DNA of 64,000 nt from Thalassomonas actiniarum (GCF_000948975.2 NZ_CP059735.1:1860001-1924000); one strand, 5' to 3'; positions 1 through 9,455 are shown, counted from the stretch's first letter. Notes: generated from the sequence alone by a model not told the origin. Numbers and translations: made by a program.

Positions 1-1
1 C

Positions 2-847
2 GGCGAACAACTGCCTTTAGATTTGGATAAAGCGGCAACATATTATCAAAAGAGTGCAGCACTTGGATTTGCCTCGGCACATGGCCGTTTAGGGCGTATG
101 TACATGGAAGGCGAGCATTTTGCCCAAAACTGGCAGCAGGCATTAATTCATCTTGGCAAAGCTCAGGAATTAAATGACAGCCCGTCCAACAATATACGGC
201 TGGCACGTTTTTACTGTACTGCGCCGCAGGCCTATAAAAATGTCCCACGTTGCCTGGAACTGATGGCGTTGAGGCAGTATGAAAAGCGTTCGAAAGCTAG
301 TTTTAATGCCGCGGTAAGGGAAATGAGTAAAGCCCTGGTATGGATTTTTGCCGAGGCTGACTTGACCGAAGAAGAACTTAAGCTGGTTAAGCAGTTTACC
401 ATTGCTCACTATGAGTTAACGGCCACGGATGTCTCGCTTGAGAACATAGTCCAGGGGGCTTTTCAGTACCACGAAAGCAAAAGCTTTGGCGGTAATGGTG
501 AATTCCGCCTGGTGAAACCCGACGGGCGTATGAATAAGTACAATCGGGATAAAACATTGCACCTGGGGGTGCTTTTTGATCCTGATATTCCCGGTATTGA
601 CGGTGCCAACGAGAGAACGGCCGTTGCTGCCCGTTGGTTTACCACCACAGCAGACGGCAGACGGGAATATCTTCAGCATAAATTGCTGTACGGCGCGCCG
701 ATCGGCGAATGGGATTTATTATATGAGATTTATGATATGGATGAGTCGATGACTATGACTTTAGAGATATATGATTTAAACCAAAATCGTTTATATTCTA
801 AAGAGTATCAGATCCCGCCACAGATCCTGTCAGATACAGCGATATAG
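2..847 (+). CDS. Sel1-repeat protein, 5' truncated by the window edge
   Basis: The reading frame is open from base 2 with no stop, so the gene begins upstream; an in-frame TTG at 23 is unlikely to be the true start. The first 50 or so residues are a Sel1-like helical repeat (pattern AATYYQKSAALGFASAHGRLG followed by a second partial repeat with MYMEGEHFAQN), a fold usually used as a protein-interaction scaffold. The C-terminal 130 residues form a different, non-repeat domain that I do not recognise (contains FRLVKPDGRMNKY and RWFTTTADGRREYL). No membrane segment is visible in this part. Function unknown; probably a scaffold or sensor protein. Followed at 855-891 by a strong hairpin. Confidence 0.75.
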   Translation, partial: GEQLPLDLDKAATYYQKSAALGFASAHGRLGRMYMEGEHFAQNWQQALIHLGKAQELNDSPSNNIRLARFYCTAPQAYKNVPRCLELMALRQYEKRSKASFNAAVREMSKALVWIFAEADLTEEELKLVKQFTIAHYELTATDVSLENIVQGAFQYHESKSFGGNGEFRLVKPDGRMNKYNRDKTLHLGVLFDPDIPGIDGANERTAVAARWFTTTADGRREYLQHKLLYGAPIGEWDLLYEIYDMDESMTMTLEIYDLNQNRLYSKEYQIPPQILSDTAI

Positions 848-854
848 GGAAATG

Positions 855-891
855 GCCTGAGCAGGAAGTTATTGCCTTTTCCTGTTCAGGC
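855..891 (+). terminator. Hairpin after the Sel1 gene, probable terminator
   Basis: Arms 855-867 and 879-891 pair over 13 bp with one G-U wobble around an 11-nt loop, eight bases after the stop codon at 845-847. There is no clear T-run behind it, so it may act as an RNA 3' end stabiliser or a weak terminator. Confidence 0.5.
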
Positions 892-1143
892 ATTGATAAA
901 CTTGCCTGCCACCGCGGTGAATCAGTTTGCTGCCTGAAACCAAAGCGCAGGTAAGGTGTTAACTACCACTTTTTGCAAATAAGCAACTATTCATTGCTAA
1001 ATCACGACTTTTCCCAGCCATTTGATTAAAAAAGATTTATTGAATAAATCCATATCAGGTGTTATAAAGGCGCTCAATTAATAACCTGTAGTTTTAGTAG
1101 TCGCTTTCCAAGATATTAAGGAAAGTGTAGAAAAGGTATGTTT

Positions 1144-1833
1144 ATGTCGACAAAATTTTTAAATTTTGCCCTGGCAGGCTTGGTTTTATTAACCGGCAAT
1201 TTCGCCAATGCTTCTTTGATCACCCACAGCGGTTACACCCTGGATACCGAAACCAATATCGTCACCGGTGAGAGCCTTGAGTGGCTGCAATGGGATGAAA
1301 CCGCCGGGCTTACCGTGGAGCAAGTGTTAAATGATTATGACGGCTGGTCGCTGGCCAACAGCAGTCATATGGCGCAATTATTTTCTGATTTTTTTCCTGA
1401 ATATACCTGGGTGGCGGATGAAAACCTTAATCAGGATAACTGGGGCACTTTTGGTGTTGACAGCATTCATAAGGACTTTGTCGAGCTGTTTGGCGCGACT
1501 TATACCGTGCCTGATGACAGGCAAGCGCTCTATTTTGATGAGTATGCGGTCTCTTCGGCTTATTTTGGTTATGACGATGATCAGGACGGTGCTATTAATA
1601 TGGCGTATGTGCGTGATGGTTATGGTTTTGCCAGCTCCGGCAACGAAATCCCGCCTCTTGCCTGGTTATCCTCTGACTGGGTGACCCCGGCAGATCAGGG
1701 GGAAAGCCGTTATGGCGTTGCCCTGGTGCGGACGGTTGGCAGCGCTAATACTGTGAGCGTACCTGAGCCCAATATCCTGGTGATTTTTGCCTTAGGTTTG
1801 TTGTGTTTTGGCTGTCGCCGTTTGCTGAAGTAA
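1144..1833 (+). CDS. PEP-CTERM sorting domain protein
   Basis: Secreted or surface protein of about 229 residues. An N-terminal signal peptide (hydrophobic segment ending near ANA-SLITH) leads into a mature region rich in Asp and aromatic residues. The C-terminus has the sorting signal: the motif VPEP, a hydrophobic helix, and a terminal Arg/Lys cluster (CRRLLK). PEP-CTERM signals are recognised by exosortase, which is not in this window. I place the start at the ATG at 1144 because the AAGG at 1133-1136 sits 7 nt before it; the ATG at 1138 is only 1 nt away. The mature domain (SLEWLQWDETAGLTVEQV, then GWSLANSSHMAQLF) resembles other PEP-CTERM proteins of marine gammaproteobacteria; its role is unknown. 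Confidence 0.85.
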   Translation: MSTKFLNFALAGLVLLTGNFANASLITHSGYTLDTETNIVTGESLEWLQWDETAGLTVEQVLNDYDGWSLANSSHMAQLFSDFFPEYTWVADENLNQDNWGTFGVDSIHKDFVELFGATYTVPDDRQALYFDEYAVSSAYFGYDDDQDGAINMAYVRDGYGFASSGNEIPPLAWLSSDWVTPADQGESRYGVALVRTVGSANTVSVPEPNILVIFALGLLCFGCRRLLK

Positions 1834-1862
1834 GATTATCCTGAGTTATTGTTAAGCCCAAG

Positions 1863-1889
1863 ACGGCTGGTTAATCACTCGCCGTTTTA
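1863..1889. terminator. Short convergent hairpin, weak terminator
   Basis: A 5-bp stem (1863-1867 with 1881-1885) followed by TTTTAA lies between the convergent PEP-CTERM and kinase genes. The stem is short, so this is a tentative call. Confidence 0.4.
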
Positions 1890-3257
1890 ATGCTTACTTA
1901 TCGGCAATTCCACTGTGGCTATACTGCCGGTTTTATCGCTGCGGTTATCCAGGCTTAATTTCCCTTCATGCATTTCCAGTATCTGTCGACACAGCACTAA
2001 ACCTATGCCTGAACCTTGTTTTTTCGTGGTATAAAAAGGCACAAACAGGTTGTCGGTGTTGCTGATGCCGGTACCTTCATCGGTTATTTTCAGGATAAAT
2101 AGCTCATCTTTCTGCTGCCAGGAAATCACAATTTTTCCCGATGTTTCCTTATTTGTATCTAAGCTCAAGTTTTGCATGGCTTCCTGGGCATTTTTAAGCA
2201 GGTTGATCAAAACCTGCTCTATTTGTACCGGGTCGATCGACAAATTGATGTCTGCTCCCGGTTTTACGATCAGCTCCTGCCCTTGAAAAAGCGGAATAAT
2301 TTTGTTGAGCAAGTCATTGATCGCGGTTTTTTTCTTATCCGGTTCAGGCAAGCGGGCAATTTGCTTATAGCTGTTGACAAAGTTTTTCAGGTTATGGCTG
2401 CGCTGTGAAATGATGGACAGGCCTTCGAGTAAATTCTCTTGCTGTCCTTCAAGCGTTTCCTGACGCTCAATCAAGCGCCTTAATGTCTGGCTGATGGAGG
2501 CAATCGGCGCCAGGGAGTTATTGATTTCATGACTGATCACCCGTACCAGGCTTTGCCAGGCGTTGCGCTCTTCGTTTCTGAGCAGGGTGCTGACATCGGT
2601 GAGAAACAACAATTTATGCTGCAGGCCGGTTTCCCTGAACTCTTCCATATGGACTTTAAATTTTCCCTGGCGCTGGCCAAAGGTTAACGGCATGACTTTA
2701 CTCTGGCCTGCTTCAAGCGAGCCCAATTGCGCCAGCGGCAGTAAGTCGGCGTTTGCCGTATTGCTTTGTGTTAAGCCCAGCAGTTTATCTGAGGCAGGAT
2801 TGCTGAGCATAATCTCCCGGTTCTCATTTAAGGCCACTATGGCAACGTCGATATTATTGATCACCGTTTGCAGTAATAGCTGGCTTTCTGCGGTTTCTAT
2901 GCGCTGGCGGTTGAGTTTTTGTGCCAGGCCGTTAATGGTATTTACCAGCTCGTTAAGGGCATCATGGTTGTGATCCGATCGTGCCCGCAAGCTGTAATCG
3001 TCCTGGAGCATGGCTTCGAGTATGTTGGTTAAACTGCGAAACTGGTAGGCGGATTTCTGGTGGATTTTCACATGGCAATATATCAGGGTGAGCCCCGACA
3101 GCAATGCCGTCAGCAAGATCAGGTATATTGAGATCCCGGCAGCAAACATAACCGGGATCAGCAGGCAAAAAAGCGGCAGGGAGGATATTAACGACAGCCG
3201 GGTTAACTGGGCTTCAAAGGATGATTTTCTCGGGCCTGGTGCGCCATACTTTGTCAT
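1887..3257 (-). CDS. NtrY-like membrane sensor histidine kinase
   Basis: Two-component kinase of 456 residues. Residues about 20-65 hold two membrane helices, followed by a HAMP-like or linker segment (NTINGLAQKLNR), a PAS-like sensor region (IDVAIVALNENREIMLSNPAS), the dimerisation/phosphoacceptor helix with SHEINNSLAP (His in the H-box) and a HATPase domain with N-box INLLKNAQEAM, DEGTGIS and GSGIGLVL. It lies 2 nt downstream of the sigma-54 response regulator, so the two are a cognate pair by position. The pair follows an ABC-type efflux gene set on the same strand, so the kinase probably senses a membrane or envelope signal relevant to that transporter; the signal itself cannot be read from the sequence. 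Confidence 0.88.
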   Translation of the reverse strand: MTKYGAPGPRKSSFEAQLTRLSLISSLPLFCLLIPVMFAAGISIYLILLTALLSGLTLIYCHVKIHQKSAYQFRSLTNILEAMLQDDYSLRARSDHNHDALNELVNTINGLAQKLNRQRIETAESQLLLQTVINNIDVAIVALNENREIMLSNPASDKLLGLTQSNTANADLLPLAQLGSLEAGQSKVMPLTFGQRQGKFKVHMEEFRETGLQHKLLFLTDVSTLLRNEERNAWQSLVRVISHEINNSLAPIASISQTLRRLIERQETLEGQQENLLEGLSIISQRSHNLKNFVNSYKQIARLPEPDKKKTAINDLLNKIIPLFQGQELIVKPGADINLSIDPVQIEQVLINLLKNAQEAMQNLSLDTNKETSGKIVISWQQKDELFILKITDEGTGISNTDNLFVPFYTTKKQGSGIGLVLCRQILEMHEGKLSLDNRSDKTGSIATVELPISKH

Positions 3258-3259
3258 TT

Positions 3260-4681
3260 TTATTCACTTTTCCCCAATCTGCGGTAAAAAGCGCTGCGGC
3301 TTAACCCCAATGATTTTGCTGCCTTGATGGCATTGCCGTTGAAATGGGATAACCTGAGTTCGAGAATTTCCAATTCAAGCGAGGCCAGGGTCTCAAGCTC
3401 GCCGTTTTCATTTTGCTCCAGCGTTGTTAACGTGCCGCCGGGCAGGTTTGTTGGGGTTGAGCTGGCGGCAGCGGAGGCTAAGGTCAGGCCCAAAGCTTCG
3501 GTTGTGATCTCTTTACCTTGGGACAATATTTGTGCCCGCTCCATCACATGGTGCAACTCCCGGATATTGCCGGGCCAGTTGTAATTGCAAAGCGCCGACT
3601 GCGCATCGCTGCTTAAGGTGAGTACCTCCTGACCGTATTTGACAGCGGTTTTGTGAAGAAAAGATTGTGCCAGGGGCACGATATCTTCGAGACGGCTGCG
3701 CAGCGGGGGAATTTCTATGGTGATGGTATTGATGCGGTAGAGTAAATCCTTGCGGAATTCCTGCTGCTCAACCGCAAGGTTGAGATCGGCATTGGTGGCG
3801 CAAATCAACCGGATATCGACTTGCTGGGTTTTATTGCCGCCGACCTTTTCAAACTCCCTGTCTTCAAGGACCCGCAGTAGTTTGCCTTGCTGGGAATAGG
3901 GGGTATTGGCGATTTCATCTAAAAATAAACTGCCGCCGTCCGCCAGTTCGAAGCGACCGATGCGGGTGGCTTTGGCATCGGTGAAAGCGCCTTTGCTATG
4001 ACCGAACATTTCGCTTTCAAACAGGGTTTCGGTGACCGCCCCCATGTTCACGGAAATTTGCGGGGCGTTTTTGCGCGGTGAATGGGTGTGAATATAACGG
4101 GCGAACAGGCTTTTGCCGGTGCCGTTTTCGCCGGTGAGCAGGACACTGGCATCGCTTTGGGCCACCTGGTTGATCATCCCCAGTACCTGCTGCATCGCCG
4201 GTGACTTTGCGATGATGTCATCTGTGATATCGCCGTTGACCTGCTGCTGTAATAACTGATTTTGCCGGCTTAACTTTTTCGATTGCTGCTCGCTGCTGGC
4301 CAGTTTGAGCTGGTTATTGATAATGGCGAGCAAACGCTCGTTTTCCCAGGGCTTCTGGATAAAGTCATTGGCGCCGTTTTGCATGGTCGCGACTGCGACT
4401 TCTATGGTGCCCCAGCCCGTCATCACTACTATGGGGATCTCGTCGTCGTCTTTTCTGACGGCTTCAATCAGGGCCAGGCCTTCTTCGCCCGAAGTGGTAT
4501 CGAGGGAGTAGTTGAGATCCATCAGGACCAAATCAAAAGTTTCCCGTTTCAGGGCTGCCAGGGCCGCCTGGGGGGTTTGTGTTAAGCTGACGTGGTAACC
4601 TTCAGACACTAAAAGCATTTTGAGTGCTAACAGGATGTCGTTGTCATCATCCACTAATAAAATCTTGGCTAATGTACTCAT
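3260..4681 (-). CDS. NtrC-family sigma-54-dependent response regulator
   Basis: 473 residues in the classic order. The REC domain (1-125) has an acidic DDD pocket at 11-13 and phosphoacceptor Asp55. The AAA+ domain (about 155-390) has Walker A GENGTGKS, the sigma-54 contact loop GAFTDA and Walker B LFLDEIA. A Fis-type helix-turn-helix closes the protein (AIKAAKSLGLSRSAFYRRLG). The intact GAFTDA loop says it activates RNA polymerase with sigma-54. A sigma-54 promoter with an upstream inverted repeat exists 4.7 kb upstream, in front of the first gene of this cluster, and is its likely target. The gene is separated from the permease by 169 nt containing a GC-rich hairpin, so it may be partly uncoupled from the transporter genes. 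Confidence 0.92.
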   Translation of the reverse strand: MSTLAKILLVDDDNDILLALKMLLVSEGYHVSLTQTPQAALAALKRETFDLVLMDLNYSLDTTSGEEGLALIEAVRKDDDEIPIVVMTGWGTIEVAVATMQNGANDFIQKPWENERLLAIINNQLKLASSEQQSKKLSRQNQLLQQQVNGDITDDIIAKSPAMQQVLGMINQVAQSDASVLLTGENGTGKSLFARYIHTHSPRKNAPQISVNMGAVTETLFESEMFGHSKGAFTDAKATRIGRFELADGGSLFLDEIANTPYSQQGKLLRVLEDREFEKVGGNKTQQVDIRLICATNADLNLAVEQQEFRKDLLYRINTITIEIPPLRSRLEDIVPLAQSFLHKTAVKYGQEVLTLSSDAQSALCNYNWPGNIRELHHVMERAQILSQGKEITTEALGLTLASAAASSTPTNLPGGTLTTLEQNENGELETLASLELEILELRLSHFNGNAIKAAKSLGLSRSAFYRRLGKSE

Positions 4682-4793
4682 GTTTTCCTAATGCCGGGGA
4701 ATTATCTTCTGCGGTGTTTACCGCACTTTCGCTAACGGTGTTAACTTATTAATGCGACTATATTTTCTTGCCGGGCGCTTGTCCATTAAAATG

Positions 4794-4826
4794 CGGCGGC
4801 GCGTTACTGGTTTTTCGGCGCCGCCG
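4794..4826. other. GC-rich hairpin between permease and regulator genes
   Basis: Perfect 9-bp arms 4794-4802 and 4818-4826 with a 15-nt loop. On the plus strand it is followed by GGTTTTTA, but transcription here runs leftward, where the tail is only CATTTTAA. It could be a partial terminator (attenuator) lowering regulator and kinase expression relative to the transporter, or an mRNA-processing stem. Confidence 0.45.
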
Positions 4827-4850
4827 GGTTTTTAGGGTTAAGTTAACACC

Positions 4851-7268
4851 CTATTCATAATGCAGCGCCTGGCTCGGTTCCATTTCCAGCGCCTTGCGGG
4901 TAGGGAAGTAGGTGGCCGCCATGACCACGGCGCCTATGATGAAAGCGGTACCCAGGGCGATAAGGATAACGGCGCTGCCGCCGACCCCCATCACCTGCGC
5001 CATGGCAAAGCCCAGGGCGCAACCGGCGATCAAACCCGGTATGCTGCCGGCTAAGAACTGTTTAAAACCGGATAATAACAATTCTTTCTTGATATGCTCA
5101 TCATCAGCGCCCAGGGCGCGTTTTACCCCGATTTCCTGGGTTTTTTGGTTGATGGTATTGGACATGACGCCATAGATGCCGCTGCCGGCAAGGATCACCG
5201 CGGCAATGCCAAAGAGCAGCAGTACCTTGCTGATAAAGCGTACCGGGGCATAATTGCGGTCCAGGCTCTGGTGGTAGGTTTCTACCCTAAAGGCAGGCAA
5301 CTCCGCATCTATGGCTTTTAGGGTATCGCGCAGCAGCGTCATGGTGGTCATGCTGTCGGTTTTCATGTGCATGGCGATGGTCATTTGCGGACGCGGCGCC
5401 TGGCTGTACGGACGAAATACCGAAGGCAGCTCGCCTCTTTGGGTATCTCCCTGGCGGGTATGCTCGACCACGCCGACTATGGTCAGCCATTTTGGGGTAT
5501 AGTCGCCCGGCTCTACCAGACGCAGGCGTTTGCCGAGCACGGTTTCACCGGCAAAATGTTGTCTGGCGAAACTTTCGCTCACCAATACCGTGCTTTTATC
5601 CAGGCCCTGATCGCCGCTGTTAAAGTAACGGCCATGTCTGAGTTCGACGCCGAGTTTCGCCAGGGTGCCCGGGGTAACGGCGATATAATTGGCCTTGGGG
5701 TAACCGCGGTCCAGCGGATAGACTTTTCCTTCCAGCGCCATAAACGGGCTTTGGCTGTATTTTCCCGGTAGCGAGGAAACCATCATGACATCTTCGATGC
5801 CGCTGTTAGTTTCCAGGTTCGATTGCAGGGTTTTGACCAGCTGACTCTGCGATTCGGGTGTCGGATAATCGGTTTTTGGTAATTTGATGGTGGCGGTCAA
5901 GATGTTGTCGGGGTTTGCGCCGATATCGACTGTGGTGCGTAAATAACTGGAAAGTACCATTACCGCAGCGCCGATCAATACAGCGATTGAGATTAATATC
6001 TCACTGATCACCAATATTTTGTTTAAGCGACCGGCTTTTTTCCCTTGTGCTCCCCGGGTGCCGTCGCGCAGCGCGGCATTAAAGTTTTCACCGGAATTTT
6101 TCCATGCCGGCAATAAACCTGTCATCAGCACGGTGGCAATCACAAAGGCAAAAAATAACTTTATCGCAAATGCATCCAGGCCGAATTTCCACCAGAAGCT
6201 GGGTTTTTCCACGAAAAAAGTGGCGGTGATCGCCTGGGCGACCTCCAGGCCCCAGGCAACCATTAATAAACCGATCACCCCGCCCAGGCTACAGATAATA
6301 ATGCTTTCCCATAACATTTGGCTGATCAGGCGTGAACGCGGCGCCCCGAGGGCGACCCGGATGGCGGTTTCCTTGCTGCGCTCAACTGCCCGGGATAATA
6401 ATAAATTGCCGACATTGATGGCGGCCAGGATCAGGATCAATATTGCCACGACTTGCATGGCATATACCACGGCAATGCCGTCGCCGACTGCAGTCATCGG
6501 GATAGTATCGGCATAGGCGCCGATATTATGATTGCTTTTTGGGTATTTTTCTTCGATACGCGCCATGATCATATCCAGTTGGCTATTGATGTCCTGTTTG
6601 GATACACCGGGATCCAGATGGCCCAGTCCGTAAACCGTGCCGGCATCCTGGCGGCTTAACTGGCCGCGATCCAGGTGCAGCGGCATCCAGAGGTCGGAAA
6701 CGTTCGGGAAGAAATATCCGCTTGGCATCACCCCGATAATGCGGTGGTTTCTGCCGTTAACCCGCAAGGTTTGACCCAAGACCTGCTTGTCACCGGCAAA
6801 CTGGTTTTGCCAGATATCATAACTGATCACTACCAGGGCTTCGCCGCCGCGCTTTTTTTCGGCCTCGGTAAAACCCCTGCCTAATAGCGGTGAGGTATGG
6901 GTGATTTCAAACATGCCCGGCTGGGTATAGGTGGCGCCATAGCGCCTCGAGCCGTCCCTGCCGACGACATTGACGTTGGAGCTGTGGTAGGCAAGTAAGT
7001 TCGACATGCCTTTGAGGCCGGCTTTAACTTCCTTGTAATCGAGAATATTGAGCTCGCCGGAATTTCTTGCCTTATTTTCCGAGGTGCCGATCACCACCAG
7101 GGAGTCGCTGTTTTTAAAGGGAAGGTCCTTAAACAAGACGGTATTAAAAAAGCTGAACAGGAACAGGCTTAAGCCTATGCCGGTGGCCATAACTAAGGTG
7201 GTTAGCACGGTAAAGCCGGGCTTTTTCCCGAGCAGACGCAGTGCGTAATTAAAATCCTGCATTATCAT
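4851..7268 (-). CDS. MacB/FtsX-type ABC transporter permease, two-domain
   Basis: About 805 residues with two tandem MacB-type units: a membrane helix at the N-terminus (PGFTVLTTLVMATGIGLSLF), a large periplasmic domain, three helices (from VVAILILILAAINVGNLLLS), then a second copy (from LVISEILISIAVLIGAAVMV) ending in three further helices. This is the duplicated FtsX/MacB_PCD layout of macrolide, peptide or lipoprotein exporters that work by mechanotransmission rather than by a channel. It pairs with the ATPase gene 13 nt upstream and the HlyD-like adaptor before that. I choose ATG 7268 because AAGGGG lies 9 nt before it; GTG 7274 is too close. Substrate unknown. Confidence 0.88.
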   Translation of the reverse strand: MIMQDFNYALRLLGKKPGFTVLTTLVMATGIGLSLFLFSFFNTVLFKDLPFKNSDSLVVIGTSENKARNSGELNILDYKEVKAGLKGMSNLLAYHSSNVNVVGRDGSRRYGATYTQPGMFEITHTSPLLGRGFTEAEKKRGGEALVVISYDIWQNQFAGDKQVLGQTLRVNGRNHRIIGVMPSGYFFPNVSDLWMPLHLDRGQLSRQDAGTVYGLGHLDPGVSKQDINSQLDMIMARIEEKYPKSNHNIGAYADTIPMTAVGDGIAVVYAMQVVAILILILAAINVGNLLLSRAVERSKETAIRVALGAPRSRLISQMLWESIIICSLGGVIGLLMVAWGLEVAQAITATFFVEKPSFWWKFGLDAFAIKLFFAFVIATVLMTGLLPAWKNSGENFNAALRDGTRGAQGKKAGRLNKILVISEILISIAVLIGAAVMVLSSYLRTTVDIGANPDNILTATIKLPKTDYPTPESQSQLVKTLQSNLETNSGIEDVMMVSSLPGKYSQSPFMALEGKVYPLDRGYPKANYIAVTPGTLAKLGVELRHGRYFNSGDQGLDKSTVLVSESFARQHFAGETVLGKRLRLVEPGDYTPKWLTIVGVVEHTRQGDTQRGELPSVFRPYSQAPRPQMTIAMHMKTDSMTTMTLLRDTLKAIDAELPAFRVETYHQSLDRNYAPVRFISKVLLLFGIAAVILAGSGIYGVMSNTINQKTQEIGVKRALGADDEHIKKELLLSGFKQFLAGSIPGLIAGCALGFAMAQVMGVGGSAVILIALGTAFIIGAVVMAATYFPTRKALEMEPSQALHYE

Positions 7269-7281
7269 TGTCACTGTCCCC

Positions 7282-8004
7282 TTAAGCGGCTGCGTTGCCG
7301 TTATCTGTGCCTTTTTCTGTACTGTGGTCGGCGATGATCTGCCCGTCTAACAATTCGACAGTACGTTTCGCCTGTTTGGCGGAGCGGGGGTCATGGGTGA
7401 CCATACAGATGGTGGCGCCCTGGGCGTGTAACTTATCCAGCAGCTGCATTACCGCTTCGGCATTTTTTGAGTCCAGGTTACCTGTGGGCTCATCCGCCAA
7501 TATGATGGAGGGATTGCCGGCGATGGCGCGGGCCACGGCAACACGCTGTTGCTGACCGCCGGATAATTGCGCCGGGAAGTGTTTGCCCCTGTGGGACATA
7601 TCGACCTTGGCCAGGGCGTCTTTGACCATTTGCTGCCGCTGGCTTTTCGTTAAGTCTTTGCGATAGGTGAGCGGCAGTTCCACGTTTTCTTCGACATCGA
7701 GATCGCTGATCAGGTTAAAGGACTGGAAAATAAAACCGATCTCTTTGTTGCGGATACGGGCGCGCTCTTTTTTATCTATGTCTGAGACATCGTTTCCCGC
7801 CAGCTGATATTCACCGCCCGAGCTGGTATCGAGCAGGCCGAGCAGGGATAACAGGGTAGATTTGCCACAGCCGGAAGGACCGGAGATGGACACATATTCT
7901 CCTTTGTTTATCTTGAGGGAGATATTCATCAAGGCATGGGTTTCAACCTCGTCGGTATAGAAGACTTTTTTGACCTTGTCTAATGCAATTAAACATGTGC
8001 TCAT
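7282..8004 (-). CDS. ABC transporter ATP-binding protein, MacB/LolD type
   Basis: 240 residues with all ABC ATPase signatures: Walker A GPSGCGKSTL, Q-loop FIFQSFNLI, signature LSGGQQQRVAVARA, Walker B ILADEPTGNLD and the H-loop VTHD. The ADEPTGNLD form is typical of the MacB/LolD/FtsE subfamily that drives FtsX-like permeases. It lies between the adaptor (67 nt) and the permease (13 nt) genes on the same strand, and its start ATG at 8004 has an AAGGAA ribosome-binding site. It should energise the neighbouring permease. Confidence 0.93.
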   Translation of the reverse strand: MSTCLIALDKVKKVFYTDEVETHALMNISLKINKGEYVSISGPSGCGKSTLLSLLGLLDTSSGGEYQLAGNDVSDIDKKERARIRNKEIGFIFQSFNLISDLDVEENVELPLTYRKDLTKSQRQQMVKDALAKVDMSHRGKHFPAQLSGGQQQRVAVARAIAGNPSIILADEPTGNLDSKNAEAVMQLLDKLHAQGATICMVTHDPRSAKQAKRTVELLDGQIIADHSTEKGTDNGNAAA

Positions 8005-8071
8005 AACGGGTTCCTTTTTTTGCTTATCTTATGCTGGTTTAGGGGGCTTTTTCTATGTCTGGTATCTGTTT

Positions 8072-9328
8072 TTAATTAATGCGCACTTTTTGATAACTCT
8101 CCCAGGTACTGGGATCTGAAATAATGATTTTCTCTCCCGGGGCCAGGCCCTCGAGGATTTGGATTTGATCCACTGAGCCTTTGCCCAGTTTTACCTTGAC
8201 CCGGCTGGCAAAATTGCCGCTGTCGGTGACTTTATAAAAGCTGGCCGTGCTCTGGCTTTGGGCAAATAACGGCCTGCTGACATAAAGGGTATCGCTGATT
8301 TCGGCGATTTTAATTTCACCGTCTACGGTTAAGTCGGGGCGGGCATCGCCAGGCAGCTCGCCGCTGAAGCTGACATCGACCTGGACATTGCCGTTAACCA
8401 CGGCGGGATCGACCCGGGTGACGACACCTGACGCTTTGTTATTGCGGGTGTCGATCACCACCTTTTGTCCGATCATTACATCGCGGATCTGTAATTCAGG
8501 CACCTGGAGTTCGGCGATCAGGGAATCCTGGCGGGCAAGTTTGGCAATATTGCCGCCCATGGTGATGCGCTGGCCGGCTTCAACCGGCACATCCTGCACC
8601 ACAGAATTGATGCTGGCATAGACTTTCAGGCTGTTGACATCCTGGCGCACCCGCTCCAGGGTTTTACGCATCTTTTTCAAACGGGCATCACGGGCATTGT
8701 TTTGCACGCTAAGGTTTTCGGTCATTTTCGCCAGCCTTTGCTGCTGGATGTGCCAGCGCTGCTTGAACTGTTTGGTTTCCAGCCGGGTTCTTTGATAATC
8801 TATTTTCGAGACCGCGCCGGTTTTTTTCTGAAACAGCTCACTGTGGGCATCCTGCTCTAACTTGCTGCTTTCATAATCGAGGCGGGCATTTAATACACTG
8901 GTTTTTTGATCCAGCAGGGCAGACTCCTGTATTACCCGCTCGGCTTCGTTTTCCGCAGCAACGGCTTCAAGCTCCCATTGGGTTTCTTCCAGTAGCTGCA
9001 CCAGTTTCGGGTTGCTTAACTCAACAATTAAATCGCCTTTGTTGACGATTTTTCCCGGTTTGGCCAGGATGCGCTCTACCCGGGCATCGACATTGGCGGA
9101 TAACCACTGGATATTGTCGGGTACCAGCACGCCGCTGCCCCTGACGGAGACTGAAAATTTTCCCTGCTTGACCTGGCCAATCACCAGGGTCTCGCTGTCG
9201 ATGGCAAAGTCAGCCTGAGCCAGGAAGTAGAGGTAATAGGCAGCACCGGCCAACAAGAAAACCAGGATTGACCAGGGCCAATAACGGCTTAGCGCAGACT
9301 TTTTTGCTTTTGCTCTGTTAATATCCAA
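8072..9328 (-). CDS. Periplasmic adaptor (HlyD/RND membrane-fusion type) of the efflux system
   Basis: Membrane-fusion protein with one N-terminal helix (WPWSILVFLLAGAAYYLYFL), a lipoyl/barrel-sandwich half (VLVPDNIQWLSANVDARVERI), a long coiled-coil hairpin (about residues 110-230, Glu/Gln/Lys-rich), the second lipoyl half and a beta-barrel with a C-terminal domain. It would bridge the inner-membrane permease to an outer-membrane channel such as TolC, which is not encoded here. The frame is open to a TTG at 9361, but the sigma-54 promoter predicts transcription from about 9354, inside that extension. The TTG at 9328 has GGAG at 9337-9340, 8 nt before it, and gives the start MDINRAKAKK, so I use 9328. 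Confidence 0.87.
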   Translation of the reverse strand: MDINRAKAKKSALSRYWPWSILVFLLAGAAYYLYFLAQADFAIDSETLVIGQVKQGKFSVSVRGSGVLVPDNIQWLSANVDARVERILAKPGKIVNKGDLIVELSNPKLVQLLEETQWELEAVAAENEAERVIQESALLDQKTSVLNARLDYESSKLEQDAHSELFQKKTGAVSKIDYQRTRLETKQFKQRWHIQQQRLAKMTENLSVQNNARDARLKKMRKTLERVRQDVNSLKVYASINSVVQDVPVEAGQRITMGGNIAKLARQDSLIAELQVPELQIRDVMIGQKVVIDTRNNKASGVVTRVDPAVVNGNVQVDVSFSGELPGDARPDLTVDGEIKIAEISDTLYVSRPLFAQSQSTASFYKVTDSGNFASRVKVKLGKGSVDQIQILEGLAPGEKIIISDPSTWESYQKVRIN

Positions 9329-9364
9329 CTTGGTTACTCCGTGAAAATAAACTGGTTTCAATAG

Positions 9365-9381
9365 AGCAGGCTCTGTGCCAA
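9365..9381 (-). promoter_or_regulatory. Sigma-54 promoter of the efflux/two-component operon
   Basis: Read on the minus strand the site is TTGGCACAGAGCCTGCT, against the consensus TTGGCACnnnnnTTGCT. The GG and GC dinucleotides have the exact spacing needed (first G to first G 12 bp). The predicted start of transcription is about 9354, 26 nt before the TTG start codon of the adaptor gene. The operon's own NtrC-like regulator is the obvious activator. Confidence 0.75.
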
Positions 9382-9455
9382 TTGGTTAATGTGTTGATAT
9401 TTAAGGTTAAAACTTGTTTTTGTTGTTTTTTTGGTACAAGGTTAACTTTACTAAA

